Assembly (NCBI RefSeq): GCF_009730915.1
Contig: NC_052491.1
Span: 868,001 to 932,000 of the forward strand
Reading direction: 5' to 3'
DNA length: 64,000 nucleotides
Source: Dioscorea cayenensis subsp. rotundata
Lineage: Eukaryota; Streptophyta; Magnoliopsida; Dioscoreales; Dioscoreaceae
Shown in pieces: positions 36,925-47,689 of this stretch. Made by a program: the position numbers and the translations under genes. The notes beneath the pieces are model-generated. The model was given only the letters and a program-made list of their open reading frames with translations. It was not told the DNA's origin and did not search any database. Numbering within the stretch: position 1 is the first letter of the stretch; each line of letters begins with the position of its first letter.

Positions 36925-37288
36925 TTTTTGGCCCTTACCCTAAAAGTCACTAAAGGGAAAAGGGCCATGACCACCAGATTTTTTACAAATCCCATGGTTT
37001 ATGAATTTACATATAGTTTTAAAGTTATAAGTATAATTTTTACAAATCACTTAGTTTTTTTTAATTATATATATATAATTTTTACAAATACCCTTTTGTA
37101 TAAATATATAGTTTAAACAAAGAATATTTTTATAAGGGGCCTTTTACAAATCCTCCAGTTTTTTTATAAATTAATATTAAAAATTAATATTTTTAAAAAA
37201 TATTTATAAAAAATAGCTATATTTTCACTCTCTATGACTATTATTTAGTTCTCATTGGTTTTTTTATTGGTTCCACTTTAACTTTTAG

Positions 37289-37822
37289 GGGTCGTTTGGT
37301 TCGCGGTAATGATATATTACCATGTAACAAGATTACCGTGGTAATAAGATTGAGAATATTATATGCTCAGGAATGTTGTGGCAATTTATGATAACCATGT
37401 TTGCTTGAAAACTCATATTACATAGTAATCAATTTAGTAATGTTCTAAATTTTCAAAAATACCCTTGTGTCTACCATTTTATGCAAATTTAAATTTAAAA
37501 TAAAATAAAATATTGGATAAAAAATTAAATTTTCGAAGCTAAACATATTCCAAAAAAAATATTATTTAAATTTATTTTTTTTATCTAACAAATAAGATAT
37601 AAAAATTATTATTTTTAAACAAAGGACATATTTGTCTAAAAAATATTTCAGATTACCACCCACTTGGCAATCCAACATAACCACCTATTTTGGTGGTAAT
37701 GGGATTACCAAGGTTGGTAATCACAGATTATCATCAATACTACCACCACCACTAATCCAAACGTGGTAATCTTTTCAGATTACCACGTAACAGGCGATAA
37801 TATTTTCACATTACCACCAACA
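37289..37822. mobile_element. Harbinger-like MITE, right end unclear
   Basis: It starts ggggtcgtttggttcgcggt after TTA, and the interior is full of inverted words (ggtaat/attacc, gattaccgtgg, agattaccacg). The left terminus resembles that of the Harbinger element at 58289 (agggttgtttggtt). The unit of the tandem array it interrupts resumes at 37823. The expected mirror terminus is missing, so the right end is probably deleted. Confidence 0.45.
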
Positions 37823-38665
37823 CCAGTTTTAAAGGAAAAAAACAAATCCTAGCTCCATAATTAGGGGTGTAAATGAGCCAAGCTACTTGTGAGCTACTCG
37901 AGATCAGCTCGGTCAATACTCGAATTCGATTCGATTTTTCACGAGCCGAGCCGAGCTCGAGCTTCTCATTTATGTTATCGAGCCGAGCTCGAGCCCAAAC
38001 ATACTCAGATCGTGAGGCTCGCGAGCCTAAACGAGCTTATATATATAATATTAAATTAAATATATATATTAATTATAAAAATATATAATTATATAACTAT
38101 ATTAAATTGCTTACATTATACATATATTATCCTAACTCGAGCTTAAACGAGCCGAGCTCGAACTACTTGAGATTTTTAGCGAGCCGAGCTCGAGCACAAA
38201 AAAAATGGCTCGAACGAGCTTGAGCCGAGCTCGAGCCTTCGAATAATGTATTCGAGCCGAGCTCGAGCCTGGTAATACTCGGCTCGGCTCGGCTCGTTTA
38301 CAACCCTATCCATAATATGCTCCATAATCTGATTCAGTTATTATTTTTGGGTTTTTAATAGTTCCACTCTAATTTTTAATAATATGTTTGGCCAGCCTTA
38401 AAGGAAAAAAACAAATCCTAGCTCCATGATATGCTCCATAATATGATTCAATTATTATTATTAGTTTTTTTATTAGTTCCACTCTAACTTTTATTAATAT
38501 GTTTGGCCAGTTTTAAAGGAAAAAAACAAATCCTATCTCCATAATATGCTCCATAATATGATTCAATTATTATTATTAGTTTTTTTATTAGTTCCACTCT
38601 AACTTTTAATAATTTGTTTGGCCAGCCTTAAAGGAAATTAAAAAACAAATCCTAGCTCCATAACA
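37823..38665. repeat. Tandem array of a 115-bp unit (four units), split by a MITE
   Basis: The word ccag(tt/cc)ttaaaggaaa starts units at 37823, 38391, 38506 and 38621. The last two spacings are 115 bp each, and the first becomes 114 bp once the MITE and one target copy are removed. Each unit carries caaatcctagctccataa, tatgctccataatatgattc and ttagttccactctaactttt. A further partial unit lies at 37260-37288. No coding sequence is present. Confidence 0.8.
37862..38308. mobile_element. hAT-type MITE, 447 bp, with 8-bp target duplication
   Basis: Inverted ends TAGGGGTGTAAATGAGCC and (reverse complement) TAGGGTTGTAAACGAGCC are flanked on both sides by TCCATAAT (37854-37861 and 38309-38316). An 8-bp duplication and the short TIRs fit the hAT superfamily. 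The interior is a string of cgagctcgag/gagccgagc words, highly palindromic, around an AT-rich centre. There is no transposase. Fragments of the same style occur at 15396 and 17243. Confidence 0.85.
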
Positions 38666-38696
38666 ACAACAACAATAATAATAATAATAATAAAAA

Positions 38697-38697
<1 letters not shown>

Positions 38698-38742
<45 letters not shown>
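38698..38742. repeat. (TTA)n microsatellite
   Basis: About 15 TTA units directly preceded by (AAT)n and caacaacaa, forming a self-complementary tract at the end of the 115-bp array. Confidence 0.9.
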
Positions 38743-38746
<4 letters not shown>

Positions 38747-39030
38747 TAAAGTTCATTGTTTTGAAGATTTGCCCAAGTCCTATATATTAAGTTCATATAT
38801 TTTATAGTTATTAAAAACGTAAGACACACCAAGGCATCAGGGGATTAACCTAAGTGCAAGGTTCAAGGGTATGCTCTTTCTGAAGCAAGGTGCAAAACAA
38901 TTTAAAAATATTAAAAAAAAATCATAAACTTCATAATTCATACTAAAGAATCATAAATAAGAAAAATCAAAATTTAAAGTTCAAACTTTGGAAAAAAAAA
39001 ATGTATAAATTGAAATAATATACTATCAAT

Positions 39031-39294
39031 GTAGAATACTCTATTTAGTCCCACTAATATAGTAAATCTATTTCTTTGGTTCCTCTAATATGATTTATCC
39101 TTATGAGGTCCCTCTATTTTAACATTTGGGAAATGCAAGTCCTTCATAGGGATCTCTCAGAGACAAATTATATTAGAGAGAGGGACTTGTATTTCCCAAA
39201 TATTAAAATACAGGAACTTCATATGGACAAATTATATTAGAGGGACCAAATAAATAAATTAACTATATTAGAGGGACTAAATAGGGTATTCTAC
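39031..39294. mobile_element. Foldback (near-palindromic) element, 264 bp
   Basis: Both halves are inverted copies over nearly their whole length: left gtagaatactctatttagtc, ctctaatatgatttatcc and tttgggaaatgcaagtcc; right (reverse complement) gtagaataccctatttagtc, ctctaatataatttgtcc and tttgggaaatacaagtcc. The arms are about 120 bp and separated by only about 20 bp. It has no coding capacity, and no unambiguous target duplication is visible. A transcript through it would fold into a long hairpin. Confidence 0.8.
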
Positions 39295-40500
39295 CTATTA
39301 TTAACATAGCACAAAAGTCATTATACTAATATTACTCCTCGGCCGGTACTAAAAAAAAATACTATTCCACTTAAAAATCTTAATCGCTATTAATTTCTTG
39401 AAAATTGGAAAAAAAAAATCTTCTTTTTTAGGGTGGAGTTAATATAATGATCATCCACAAGTTCATATTTGTCTAGTTCTTAAAAATTGAAAAAATAAAA
39501 AACCTAATTTTTTTTTTAGAGTTGAGATTTAATTTGATAATCATCTAAATCCTCATATTAATCAAATTCTTAAAATCCGAATTAAAAAAAATGCATTTTA
39601 CTAAGGTGTGCTCAAACATCCTCAAACTTTAAGGTAAGGCAAGGCTACAAATTGTTTAGAAGGGAGACTAGTGAGGTTTGCGCTTTTAAAAACAATCATG
39701 TACATGTAACTTAAATCTAATATAGGTTCATACACACTCTTATGAAATTGAGGTAAGTTAATATTCAAAACATATTGGTTTTTATAATTTTAAAATTATG
39801 ATAATTAATCATAACTTTTTTTTGTAAAAATAAAAAAAAGGGAAGTAACTAAATGTGATGGACAAACAATTTCACCTTGGGCGCGCTGCGTATTGTAAAG
39901 TGGACCTTTTTGTGGGTTTTTTTTTGGAATGAACATGGTTTATCAATTTTTCCAAAAAAAAAAAATCACCTTGGGGTTGAATATTACCATTAGAAAACAA
40001 AACCATGTATAAACAAGCCAAAAATTTTATCAATGTAAAAGATTTTTACATGTTTTTAATTTTTTACAAGTAAGCTCATCCAACTCTAATTTTCCAAGAA
40101 AAAAAAATTAAAAATATTTAAATTATTTACGCAAAATGTTTTCCACAGATATACATGTAAAATGTAAATATTAGTAAGAGGTTTTATTAAATATATTCAA
40201 TAATATTTCTTTTAGACACGTGTATATATAATTTACAATTTTACAAGGTTATACATGCAAAAAAAATTAAACTTTTTGAAAGGTATATTTCAAAATTATA
40301 TAACGTCACCTCAAAATTTATATATATATATGAAAATTAGTTATAATAAATCATTTATACCAAATATGCTTTTAGAGGGATAAATATTAGTGTGAATATC
40401 ATTCATATATATCTAGATAGATATATATGTGTGTATAAAGAAATAAAATTTGGGTAAAATTAGTAAAAGCCTCCCCCAACGGAAAAAAAAAAAAAAAAAG
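39295..40500. other. AT-rich region downstream of the first NLR
   Basis: No gene is seen. The part just below 40500 would hold the 3' untranslated region of the minus-strand NLR. It includes a poly(A) run at 40482-40499 and a small (TA)n tract near 40320. A short diverged direct repeat (gattcatat/aattcttaaaaatt words) occurs at 39420-39590. Confidence 0.35.
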
Positions 40501-41694
40501 TTATAGTATTACCTCATCAAACCCAAATATTTCAAGAAAGTCTCTATGACCAAGTGGAGGAACACCGCCAACTGCAGACAAAAGGAAGGAAAATACCTTT
40601 ATTAGCTACACACACAAAGCCGAAACTGAAACTGAAACTAAAATGAAAGAATACATGAATTTGAAAAATACCAAAAAAATCAGCAATTTCTTCATCTTCT
40701 GTGCTATTTGAGCAAAATTGTGACGGGATAGTGGCATCATCCCACTCCAATTTCTCCCACCATTTTTTCTCACATTTAACCAATAGGCCTCGGTTGTTGA
40801 CAATTCCCGGCTTGAATGGAAGCCTCTTCAAACTTGGACAGCCCTCCAAATGAACTTTTGAAAGATGAGGAAAATCTAATGTACAATGGCTTATTTTCAC
40901 TAGCTTTGGTAAACCAAGTATTGCCAAATACTTTAGTTTGGGGAATGTAGTGATGGCATCATCCTCTTCGATTTCTCCCACCTCTCCATTTACCAATTCT
41001 TCCATGGCATCACAATTTTTCAATAATAAAGCACGGAGGAGTGGGAGATGCAAGACCCAATGAAGACTTGTCAAACTGTGGCATTCTTCAATTTGGACAA
41101 GTTGAAGCACCGGCAAAACTTCTTTCGGCTCAATCCTCCAGACAAAACTTCTCAATTTTGGAAGATCAAATAATTTGAGAAACTTGAGACTTACCTTAGT
41201 TCCGTGAGTAATCACCAGGTTTTGAATGGTAGTGCATGATCTGATTTGAAACTCTTTTGGCCACCCATGACCTTCACTTGTTAAACTACTAAATTGAAGT
41301 GTTTGCAAGCCTTCAATTTCTTGAATATTGATATTGACGATTGGTAAGTCGGAGGTTGTTGGAGGATCTCATTAGAAGATGCACGCATTCCTATACTTTT
41401 AAAAGCCTCTCAGTATCTCCAATTCCTTTTGGTTCTACACACCCATATGGATAAAGGTCAAGCACCTGTAGATTGCACAAATTTGACAACAGCCCAGCTT
41501 GTAATTTGCCTAGAAACAGATATCCACATAAAAGGCATTTCAGTTTTTTCAAATTTCCTAGCTCGTGTGGAAGTGATTTGATTCTTGTGCGTGATATGTC
41601 AAGGAACTCAAGATTAAACAAATGTGTGATCTCGGTTGGGAGCTCATCGATTCCAGTAGAAGATAAATTCAAATATGTGAGATTTGGCATTTGC
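40501..41694 (-). pseudogene. NLR 1: leucine-rich repeat region and C-terminus, frameshifted
   Basis: Three frame segments together encode an LRR domain. The first (41690-41391) has MPNLTYLNLSSTGIDELPTE and LEFLDISRTRIKSLPHELGN, classic LxxLxLxxN/T repeats. The second is short (KSIGMRASSNEIL, about 41400-41365). The third (about 41360-40672) has VNINIQEIEGLQTLQFSS, LPKLRSFVW, GCPSLKRLPFKPGIV and the typical CNL tail CEKKWWEKLEWDDATIPSQF. A donor at 40672 and an acceptor at 40571 add a last exon that ends FLEIFGFDEVIL (stop 40501). One frameshift lies at the border with the NB-ARC exon (41720, an A5 run), one at an A4 run (about 41400), and one near 41370. The LRR set is also short for the family. 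Confidence 0.75.
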
Positions 41695-43128
41695 CTAAGA
41701 AAGATCTTCGGTAGATTTTTCTAGCCTTTGATTATGTTGAATGCTTAAACTTAAGAGGCTCGGGCACTGACACTGTAACTCAGGCAAAGAATTCATATCA
41801 CAATTGATTATTGACACTCGTTCCAGCTGAATCCATGTCTCCATCTCCTCTGATGACAACTGTTCAAAGATAATGTTTTGTTTAACAAACCATGCCTTAT
41901 GGTCGCCCTCAGCTCTTGAGGCTATCCATTGAGCCATGTCATGTATTACTTCATGTACCTCAACTACTGTTCTATTATCATGAGTTATTACCAAACTTGC
42001 TTCCTCCAGGACTTTAATGATATAACACCCATGCATGTAAGCTTCTGATATGGAATCAAAGTAGTATATTAGTCCAAATCCCAACCAACATTTGATTAGA
42101 TCTTCAATTAAGATGAGTTTTCTTTTAGGCCACAAGCAAAAGCATAAGAAACATTGTTGAAGGGTTTCATGGGCTAGACTATCATAGCTGCTTCTCAAAT
42201 ATAATAGCATTGATTCACATAAACTTGAGAAAAGCCTACCCTGCAACTGATCGAGCATAAGATTCCACTTTGCTAACCATGTCTGATTTGACATAGCACG
42301 CCCAACCATTATAAGAGCTAGCGGCAAGCCACCACATAGATTGGCTACTTCTCTTGCTACTTCCTCTATAGAAGGGGCATCTTCCAAATTCATCACTATA
42401 TTTTCCTTGAAAAGTTGCCATCCTTCATCTTGGTCTAAGCATTTCAATTTGATCTTTTTGTCAGCTCTCATGGAATCACATACTTGTTTTGATCGGGTGG
42501 TAAAAACAACTTTGTGCTTGTATAAATTTGTTATAACACTGTTATCATGTGGGTCAGGAATTCCAAGAATTGTGATGTCCAATTCCTCCCATAAATCATC
42601 TAGCAACAATAACAAGTTTTTATATTTTAAGAACTTGAAAATAGTTTCTATGCTTGGCTCGCACAACGACAACTGTTCAGCTATACAGTCACGAAAATCT
42701 TCAACATGATGTTCATGTGAAGCTCTAACATAAATGACATAATCGAAACCCATATTCCATTCACCTATGGACCTTTTGATTTCTTTCAAGAGAGTGGTTT
42801 TACCAACTCCTCCCATACCATAAATCCCAATTATCACAAATGTTTTATCTGCAAGGCAATCACGGACAATACCCAAATTGGATCCAATCATTATGCCAAC
42901 ATTTGTGGTTGAGGTTGGCATATCTATGATCGGATTAGAAGGTCCCCTCTTTGCCAGAACACTTACTTGATTTTTTTCTTTCATCAATTCATCTATTTCT
43001 TTCTTTAATTTTGTTGCTTTTCTGCTGGCATTTAATCTTGAATAAATATTTATGGAGCAACATCCGGTGACACAACATCTGCTAAAATCAATCACCAACT
43101 GATTTGTACATTGATCCTTGTCCACGAC
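41695..43128 (-). CDS. NLR 1: NB-ARC exon of a CC-NB-ARC-LRR resistance-type protein
   Basis: CNL proteins are cytoplasmic immune receptors whose NB-ARC switch exchanges ADP for ATP. The exon begins after an acceptor at 43129 (tgcAG) with VVDKDQCTNQ and is open for 477 codons. It contains the P-loop GIYGMGGVGKTTLLKEI, kinase-2 LLLLLDDLWEELDI with the W typical of CNLs, RNBS-B KVVFTTRSKQVCDSM, GLPLA as CGGLPLALIMVG, RNBS-D CFLCFCLWP, and the MHD region as VHEVIHDMAQWI. The MHD triplet is therefore V-H-E, a departure from M-H-D that may affect resting-state control. The frame ends EKSTEDLS and stops; the LRR continues in another frame after an A-run. Apart from that, the exon has no stops and looks recently constrained. 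Confidence 0.88.
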   Translation of the reverse strand, partial: VVDKDQCTNQLVIDFSRCCVTGCCSINIYSRLNASRKATKLKKEIDELMKEKNQVSVLAKRGPSNPIIDMPTSTTNVGIMIGSNLGIVRDCLADKTFVIIGIYGMGGVGKTTLLKEIKRSIGEWNMGFDYVIYVRASHEHHVEDFRDCIAEQLSLCEPSIETIFKFLKYKNLLLLLDDLWEELDITILGIPDPHDNSVITNLYKHKVVFTTRSKQVCDSMRADKKIKLKCLDQDEGWQLFKENIVMNLEDAPSIEEVAREVANLCGGLPLALIMVGRAMSNQTWLAKWNLMLDQLQGRLFSSLCESMLLYLRSSYDSLAHETLQQCFLCFCLWPKRKLILIEDLIKCWLGFGLIYYFDSISEAYMHGCYIIKVLEEASLVITHDNRTVVEVHEVIHDMAQWIASRAEGDHKAWFVKQNIIFEQLSSEEMETWIQLERVSIINCDMNSLPELQCQCPSLLSLSIQHNQRLEKSTEDLS

Positions 43129-44106
43129 CTGCATGTTATCAATTCAAATTCAATAATATATAAAAAAAAACTTTTAAATATCTTATTAAAATACTTACAA
43201 GTTGTTTGATGCTAGAAAATCAGATAAAGAAAAGCTAACCTCAAGTCTAATTACACCAGAGATCATTACACTAAATATTGCAATATTTTCCTTATATCAT
43301 ATCAGATAAAACAATTGAAAGTATATCAAAATGAATTGCCATTTAAGCGCACTCATATTGTATTTTCACTTGCTCCAAACCAATCGGGCACCATATTTAT
43401 ACCTTTTTACTCTATGCAGCGACAATTTGATTCTCAATTTTGACAAATTTCAAGCATCAAATTAATGTAACAATTTCAGTAGGTTGATGATCATATAATT
43501 GATCAAATCACTAATCAAATATATTGCATTTTAAAAACTACTTTGTCATCCTGACTTTTTCTTGTTGTGGTAGACTTCATCCTTCTTTGTATTCACAGGA
43601 ATACATTGAATGCTTAGTGAATAGTTTCTTACAATATTACTAAATAGTATTAAAAAATTATAATTAGCTTCAATCTTAAAATATTCACTCCAACAAATAT
43701 TAAGTAAAGCCTATTTTTGATAAAAGCTTTTAATTCAAAAACAAATTCAATAAATCAAACCCCCTGAAGACACAGTTTTCAAGACCCTGATCTAAAACCA
43801 CCAACCAAGAGAATGTGATAAATCAGGTATGGAGAGCAAATAGAAAATAAAACATAAGACTAAAAGTGTAAGAGAAGGAGATATAGATCAGGAATTACTT
43901 GTTGTAATAAATGCACAGAAACTACAGAGTAAACACAGGGACGCTGAGGGCCTTTCGTATGATAAGAACCTAAATTTGATCATCTCTATTGACATATGCA
44001 GCCATTAAAGATTTGGTGCGAGTGTTTCATATTTATTTGAAATCAAGTAAATCAAGAAACTAGAAACTAATTATATGATGATGATGATGATGATGATGAT
44101 ATATAC
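43129..44106 (-). other. Intron 1 of NLR 1
   Basis: It runs from donor AAG|GTATAT (44106) to acceptor TGCAG (43129), phase 0, joining AWLDK to VVDKD. It is AT-rich, with an (ATG)n tract near the donor at 44074-44100, and no other gene is seen in it. Confidence 0.6.
44074..44100. repeat. (ATG)n microsatellite
   Basis: Nine consecutive ATG triplets directly beside the donor site of NLR 1. They account for the run of isoleucines on the opposite strand. Confidence 0.9.
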
Positions 44107-44253
44107 CTTGTCAAGCCATGCTTGCACTTTTTGAGTGCGTTGTTTGCCTTTCTCCTCCTGCAATTCAATCTCCCTCAGAACGCGATTTCTCATGGCCTTG
44201 AGATCTTCCATGGCGCCAACCAAATCCAACAGCCTCTCCTCGGCGTGCATCAT
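44107..44253 (-). CDS. NLR 1: coiled-coil exon, possibly N-terminally short
   Basis: This exon encodes MMHAEERLLDLVGAMEDLK, AMRNRVLREIELQEEKGKQ and RTQKVQAWLDK, the second half of a CNL coiled-coil domain, with heptad-spaced hydrophobic residues. It ends in phase 0 at a good donor. The first in-frame ATG is at 44253. Most CNLs have about 25-30 further residues before this point. The frame stays open upstream to a stop at about 44307 without another ATG, so the true start is either this methionine, an upstream exon, or lost. Confidence 0.65.
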
Positions 44254-45062
44254 GTCACCGGCCTCAATCCAGGATTTGAGAAAACCTGTGTGCCTTTTAC
44301 TAAACTAGCCAACAACTTAATTTCTGGGGTAAAAGAACATGCGTGCTATTAAAGTTCCATCCGGTTCTTGATTCTTCAAAAATTTGTAGTTCTCTTTTTA
44401 TTAATTTTTAAATCCAAATAAATTTAAAATGACTATCTTGCCCTTATGTAATGAAACCCATCTCAATCATGTGGCTGCTGTAGGGACCGTGCTGAGGCAA
44501 GATGGATCGGCTCGGACAAGACGTCGCGTAGGAGTGTCTTGATTCGGTACCGGCCTTTGCCAAAAATGATAATTGGCCTAACTATAAGGGTATTTATATT
44601 AATCAAAAAATAAATTCTAACCATAATCACAAGGATGAAAGGGAGATAATCTACTGCAGAAGCAAGCACTGAAAGTTTATAAGAAAAATCATGGAAATTA
44701 ATTAAAAAAAAATAAAAAGTTCTAACGAGCTTTCAAGAACTTAATTTGTGTCACCTATCTTGGTTGGTTGCTTGGCTGGCAATCTTATTGCACTCTCCTC
44801 AACATTTAATGTCTCAACATTTAATGTCTCTTGTGGTCCTTGGTCAAAGAGGGTGTCGACCAAACAACCCAATTTTTTTTTATATAAAAGTGAATTATTG
44901 AGATAAATATATTTAATAATAAATTTTAGTTTTATATTTCTAAACAATAATACAAATAAAAAATTTAACCAAATTTTTGTATAAGTTTTTTCTCCAAAAA
45001 GTTATTTTTTTTTCCAACATGATTTTAAATGTTAAAATTTAATCTTAATTTGCTAACCACAA
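44254..45062. other. Spacer between NLR 1 and the LINE
   Basis: This would hold the NLR 1 promoter and leader. A GC-richer stretch at 44470-44570 contains a minus-strand open frame ending GRYRIKTLLRDVLSEPIHLA, not recognised. A short duplication, aacatttaatgtctc, lies at 44800-44830. No promoter element is assigned. Confidence 0.3.
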
Positions 45063-46500
45063 TTGATTATACAATTATTTTGGTCTTTAAATCATCGGAT
45101 AACACCAAGGGTGGTGTTTCATGGGCTAACATTGTCACCTCAGGATCCTCCTCCAAATCATCGGATACCCCCTCCTCACCTTCTGAAAACACACTTTGAC
45201 AAACTCAAGTCTTCTTCTAGAGCTGCCATTACCATTGACCTAGAGCTATGGTCCTCGGCTCAGGATGGAATGACGACCTCTCTCTACGTGAATTTTTTAA
45301 GGAAATCCCTTCCTCTTGATCAAGCGAAGCTTGCCCTTACTGACGCTTGGAGGGGGCTTGGTGATTTCTCAGTGGCGGATCTACCTAATGGCTACTACTA
45401 CATCAAATGCTCTACACAAAATATGTACGACCAACGCTGCCGGGAGGGCCTCGGACGGGATGACCGTGATACTCAACCTGTCACCATGGCGAGCATGCTT
45501 TCAACCCAGACTTTTTGAGCGATTATCCACCTGTAGCGCTTGAATCCACTATATCATCTTCCAATAGAACTTTGGAATTGGGAGATTCTCGAATTGGTCG
45601 TTTTTCAGTTTGGTAAGGTCCTCAAAACTGATCAACACACCATCGACGTAACCTCGTGCTAAATTTGCAAAGGTGTGTGTTGAGCTCGACCTTTCCCTTC
45701 CTCTTCTCAGAGGGGACTTGGAGTTAACTATGGTGACCATTCAATCTTTTGTTTTTAGTTCTTATGAGAAGCTTGTGTCCTCGCTATCGCTATGGAAAGC
45801 TTGGCCACTCGTGAGTCAACCCGTGCTCGAGCCAACAACCCCCTGCGTCGGCTTAGTCCATGCCCTCGTGATCCTCCTATAGGGATGGTGCGGGTGACCA
45901 TGGAATATAGGTTGGCTGTGGTCGGCGAAGCATCGGATGACAACGCTGTGGATCCTGCCCCACCGCTGTCCCCACCGGATAATGATACCACTTTCGGGCC
46001 TTAGCTGAAACAACAATCCCAGGCGTAGGACCCGATCACTGTGGACGGGACGGCGATCGCTGAGGGTTCTCGTGGCAGAGAACCATCCTCAGTTATCGGA
46101 GACTCTCCTCCTGGGGTTGACAGCTTTGATCCGGACATGTGGCCTCCATCCTGGCAAGTCGATAGACATGTGACGCATGCATGAAGAGGGGGCATTCCCG
46201 TCGTTTTCGACTAAAACTTCTCCGCTCCATCGGGCCCCGAGGGAGACAAACCAGCTAACCCATGCCATCCTCGCACGCCTCTCCCGCTCCCAACGGTGAC
46301 TTTCCTGTTAATCCAAGCCCTGAAACTCAGACTCAATTCCCGCATAGCAACCCACCCAACTTTTACTTGCTCTACATATTCCCAAGGATGAACTTACCAT
46401 TATCCCATACATTGGAAACAGGGCTCTCATTAAACCATAGCATGCTTTGCAGGCCCCATCAACCTCTGCACTTCTCCCTGGGTCAGTCTTGGTAACCCCG
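45063..46500 (+). pseudogene. LINE ORF1 remnant (DUF4283-like, gag-like)
   Basis: The first 150 codons contain TSLYVNFLRKSLPLDQAKLA and LTDAWRGLGDFSVADLPNGY, the pattern of the DUF4283 domain found in plant LINE ORF1 and RNA-binding gag-like proteins. The same protein continues in other frames (VILNLSPWRACFQ, then AKFAKVCVELDLSLPL), so at least two frameshifts separate the pieces. The CCHC zinc knuckle that should follow is not readable. A Ser/Pro-rich tail region (about 45900-46500) follows with no clear domain. It is non-functional. Confidence 0.6.
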
Positions 46501-46880
46501 CCAGATGGAGCCTTGCCCTTTCATCCCTAAGGAACACCCTAGAAAACCCTATTCTCATCTCCTCGATCGCCCCTAAACTCTCTAGTAGACAGCTCCTGAA
46601 CTGAGAGAGCCAACCACGCCATGGTAGTAGATCAAGTAGTCAAAGCTCTGGCAAGCTCTCCCCCCACTGACGATCACGACATGGAGGGAACCCTCTCGGA
46701 TATTGATGATTTCTACTCCTCCGATAAACCGGCCGACGAATGATTTTGGGCCATTATCAAAATGGACTAAAGAAGGAAGCCCTGGCTAGACGTGGCCCCT
46801 CAACAAGCGGCACAACACATAAAAAAGGAAGGAATTCATCCCACTCTTAATTTCTTTCTGTTCCTTGTTTTTATTTCCTT

Positions 46881-47510
46881 TTGATTTGCATGGATCTCAA
46901 AATAGTCACTTGGAATTGCAGGGGGTTATCTAATCCTCACTTAAACTCCCGGATCCGTGACCTCATGGCCCGTTTGAAGCCCAACTTCCTTTGTTTAGTT
47001 AAAACCAAGGCCAACACGATCAGGATTTCTTGTTTTTGCAGGAAGTACAGCCACTGGTGGGATCCTTGCCCTATGGAATAAGTTAGTAGGTTTTGTAACC
47101 CGGTGGCTTTCTCCCGCATGGCCATCCACTTAATTATTACGTCAAATAATAGAACCTGGGTTCTTTCTATCATTTACAATTCCTAGATCCTTTCAGAACA
47201 AAAACTCCTTTGGCATTCTCTGCATGGCTTTTCATTGTTGAATACTCCATGGCTCCTTACCTGGGACTTCAACGCTATCACCAACAGTGAAGAACACAGG
47301 GGGGAACTTTTAATCATTATGCCTCTAAATCCTCTTACTTCAACAAATTTATCTTTGATTCCGCTCTCATTGATCTTGGGATTTCAGGTTCCAAGTTTAC
47401 TTGGTGCAACGACCATTCTGCTCTTGCTCGTCATTGGGCAAGACTCAACCATTTCCTGGCCAACGCTTTGTGGATTTGCAATTATCAGGGGGTTTCTAAT
47501 CTCTAGTTAG
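46881..47510 (+). pseudogene. LINE endonuclease domain remnant
   Basis: The frame opens MDLKIVTWNCRGLSNPHLNS and IRDLMARLKPNFLCLVKTKA, the N-terminus of an APE-type endonuclease, but stops at 47081. A second block reads NTPWLLTWDFNAITNSEEHR. Here the usual GDFN motif is changed to WDFN, and the rest of the domain is spread over two frames. The target-nicking enzyme is therefore dead. Confidence 0.7.
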
Positions 47511-47689
47511 TCCGCACAACTCTCGATTATGCCCCCTTTTTCTAACTACTCATAATTCTTCTTTTTACTCTTAAAAACCTTTTCATTTTTGATAATTTTT
47601 TTGTTAGATTATGAAGGTTGTCATGTTTAGTGCTCTTCAAGGCTTTGGTCTAATTGCTCTAACGTTTCCTTCTCCATTCTTTCTCTTGT

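Noticed and set aside
35877..36995. Long minus-strand open frame of 372 codons
   Set aside because: It is almost entirely the 1,000 N gap translated as unknown residues.
42341..42709. 122-codon plus-strand frame
   Set aside because: It is antisense to the well-supported NB-ARC exon of NLR 1.
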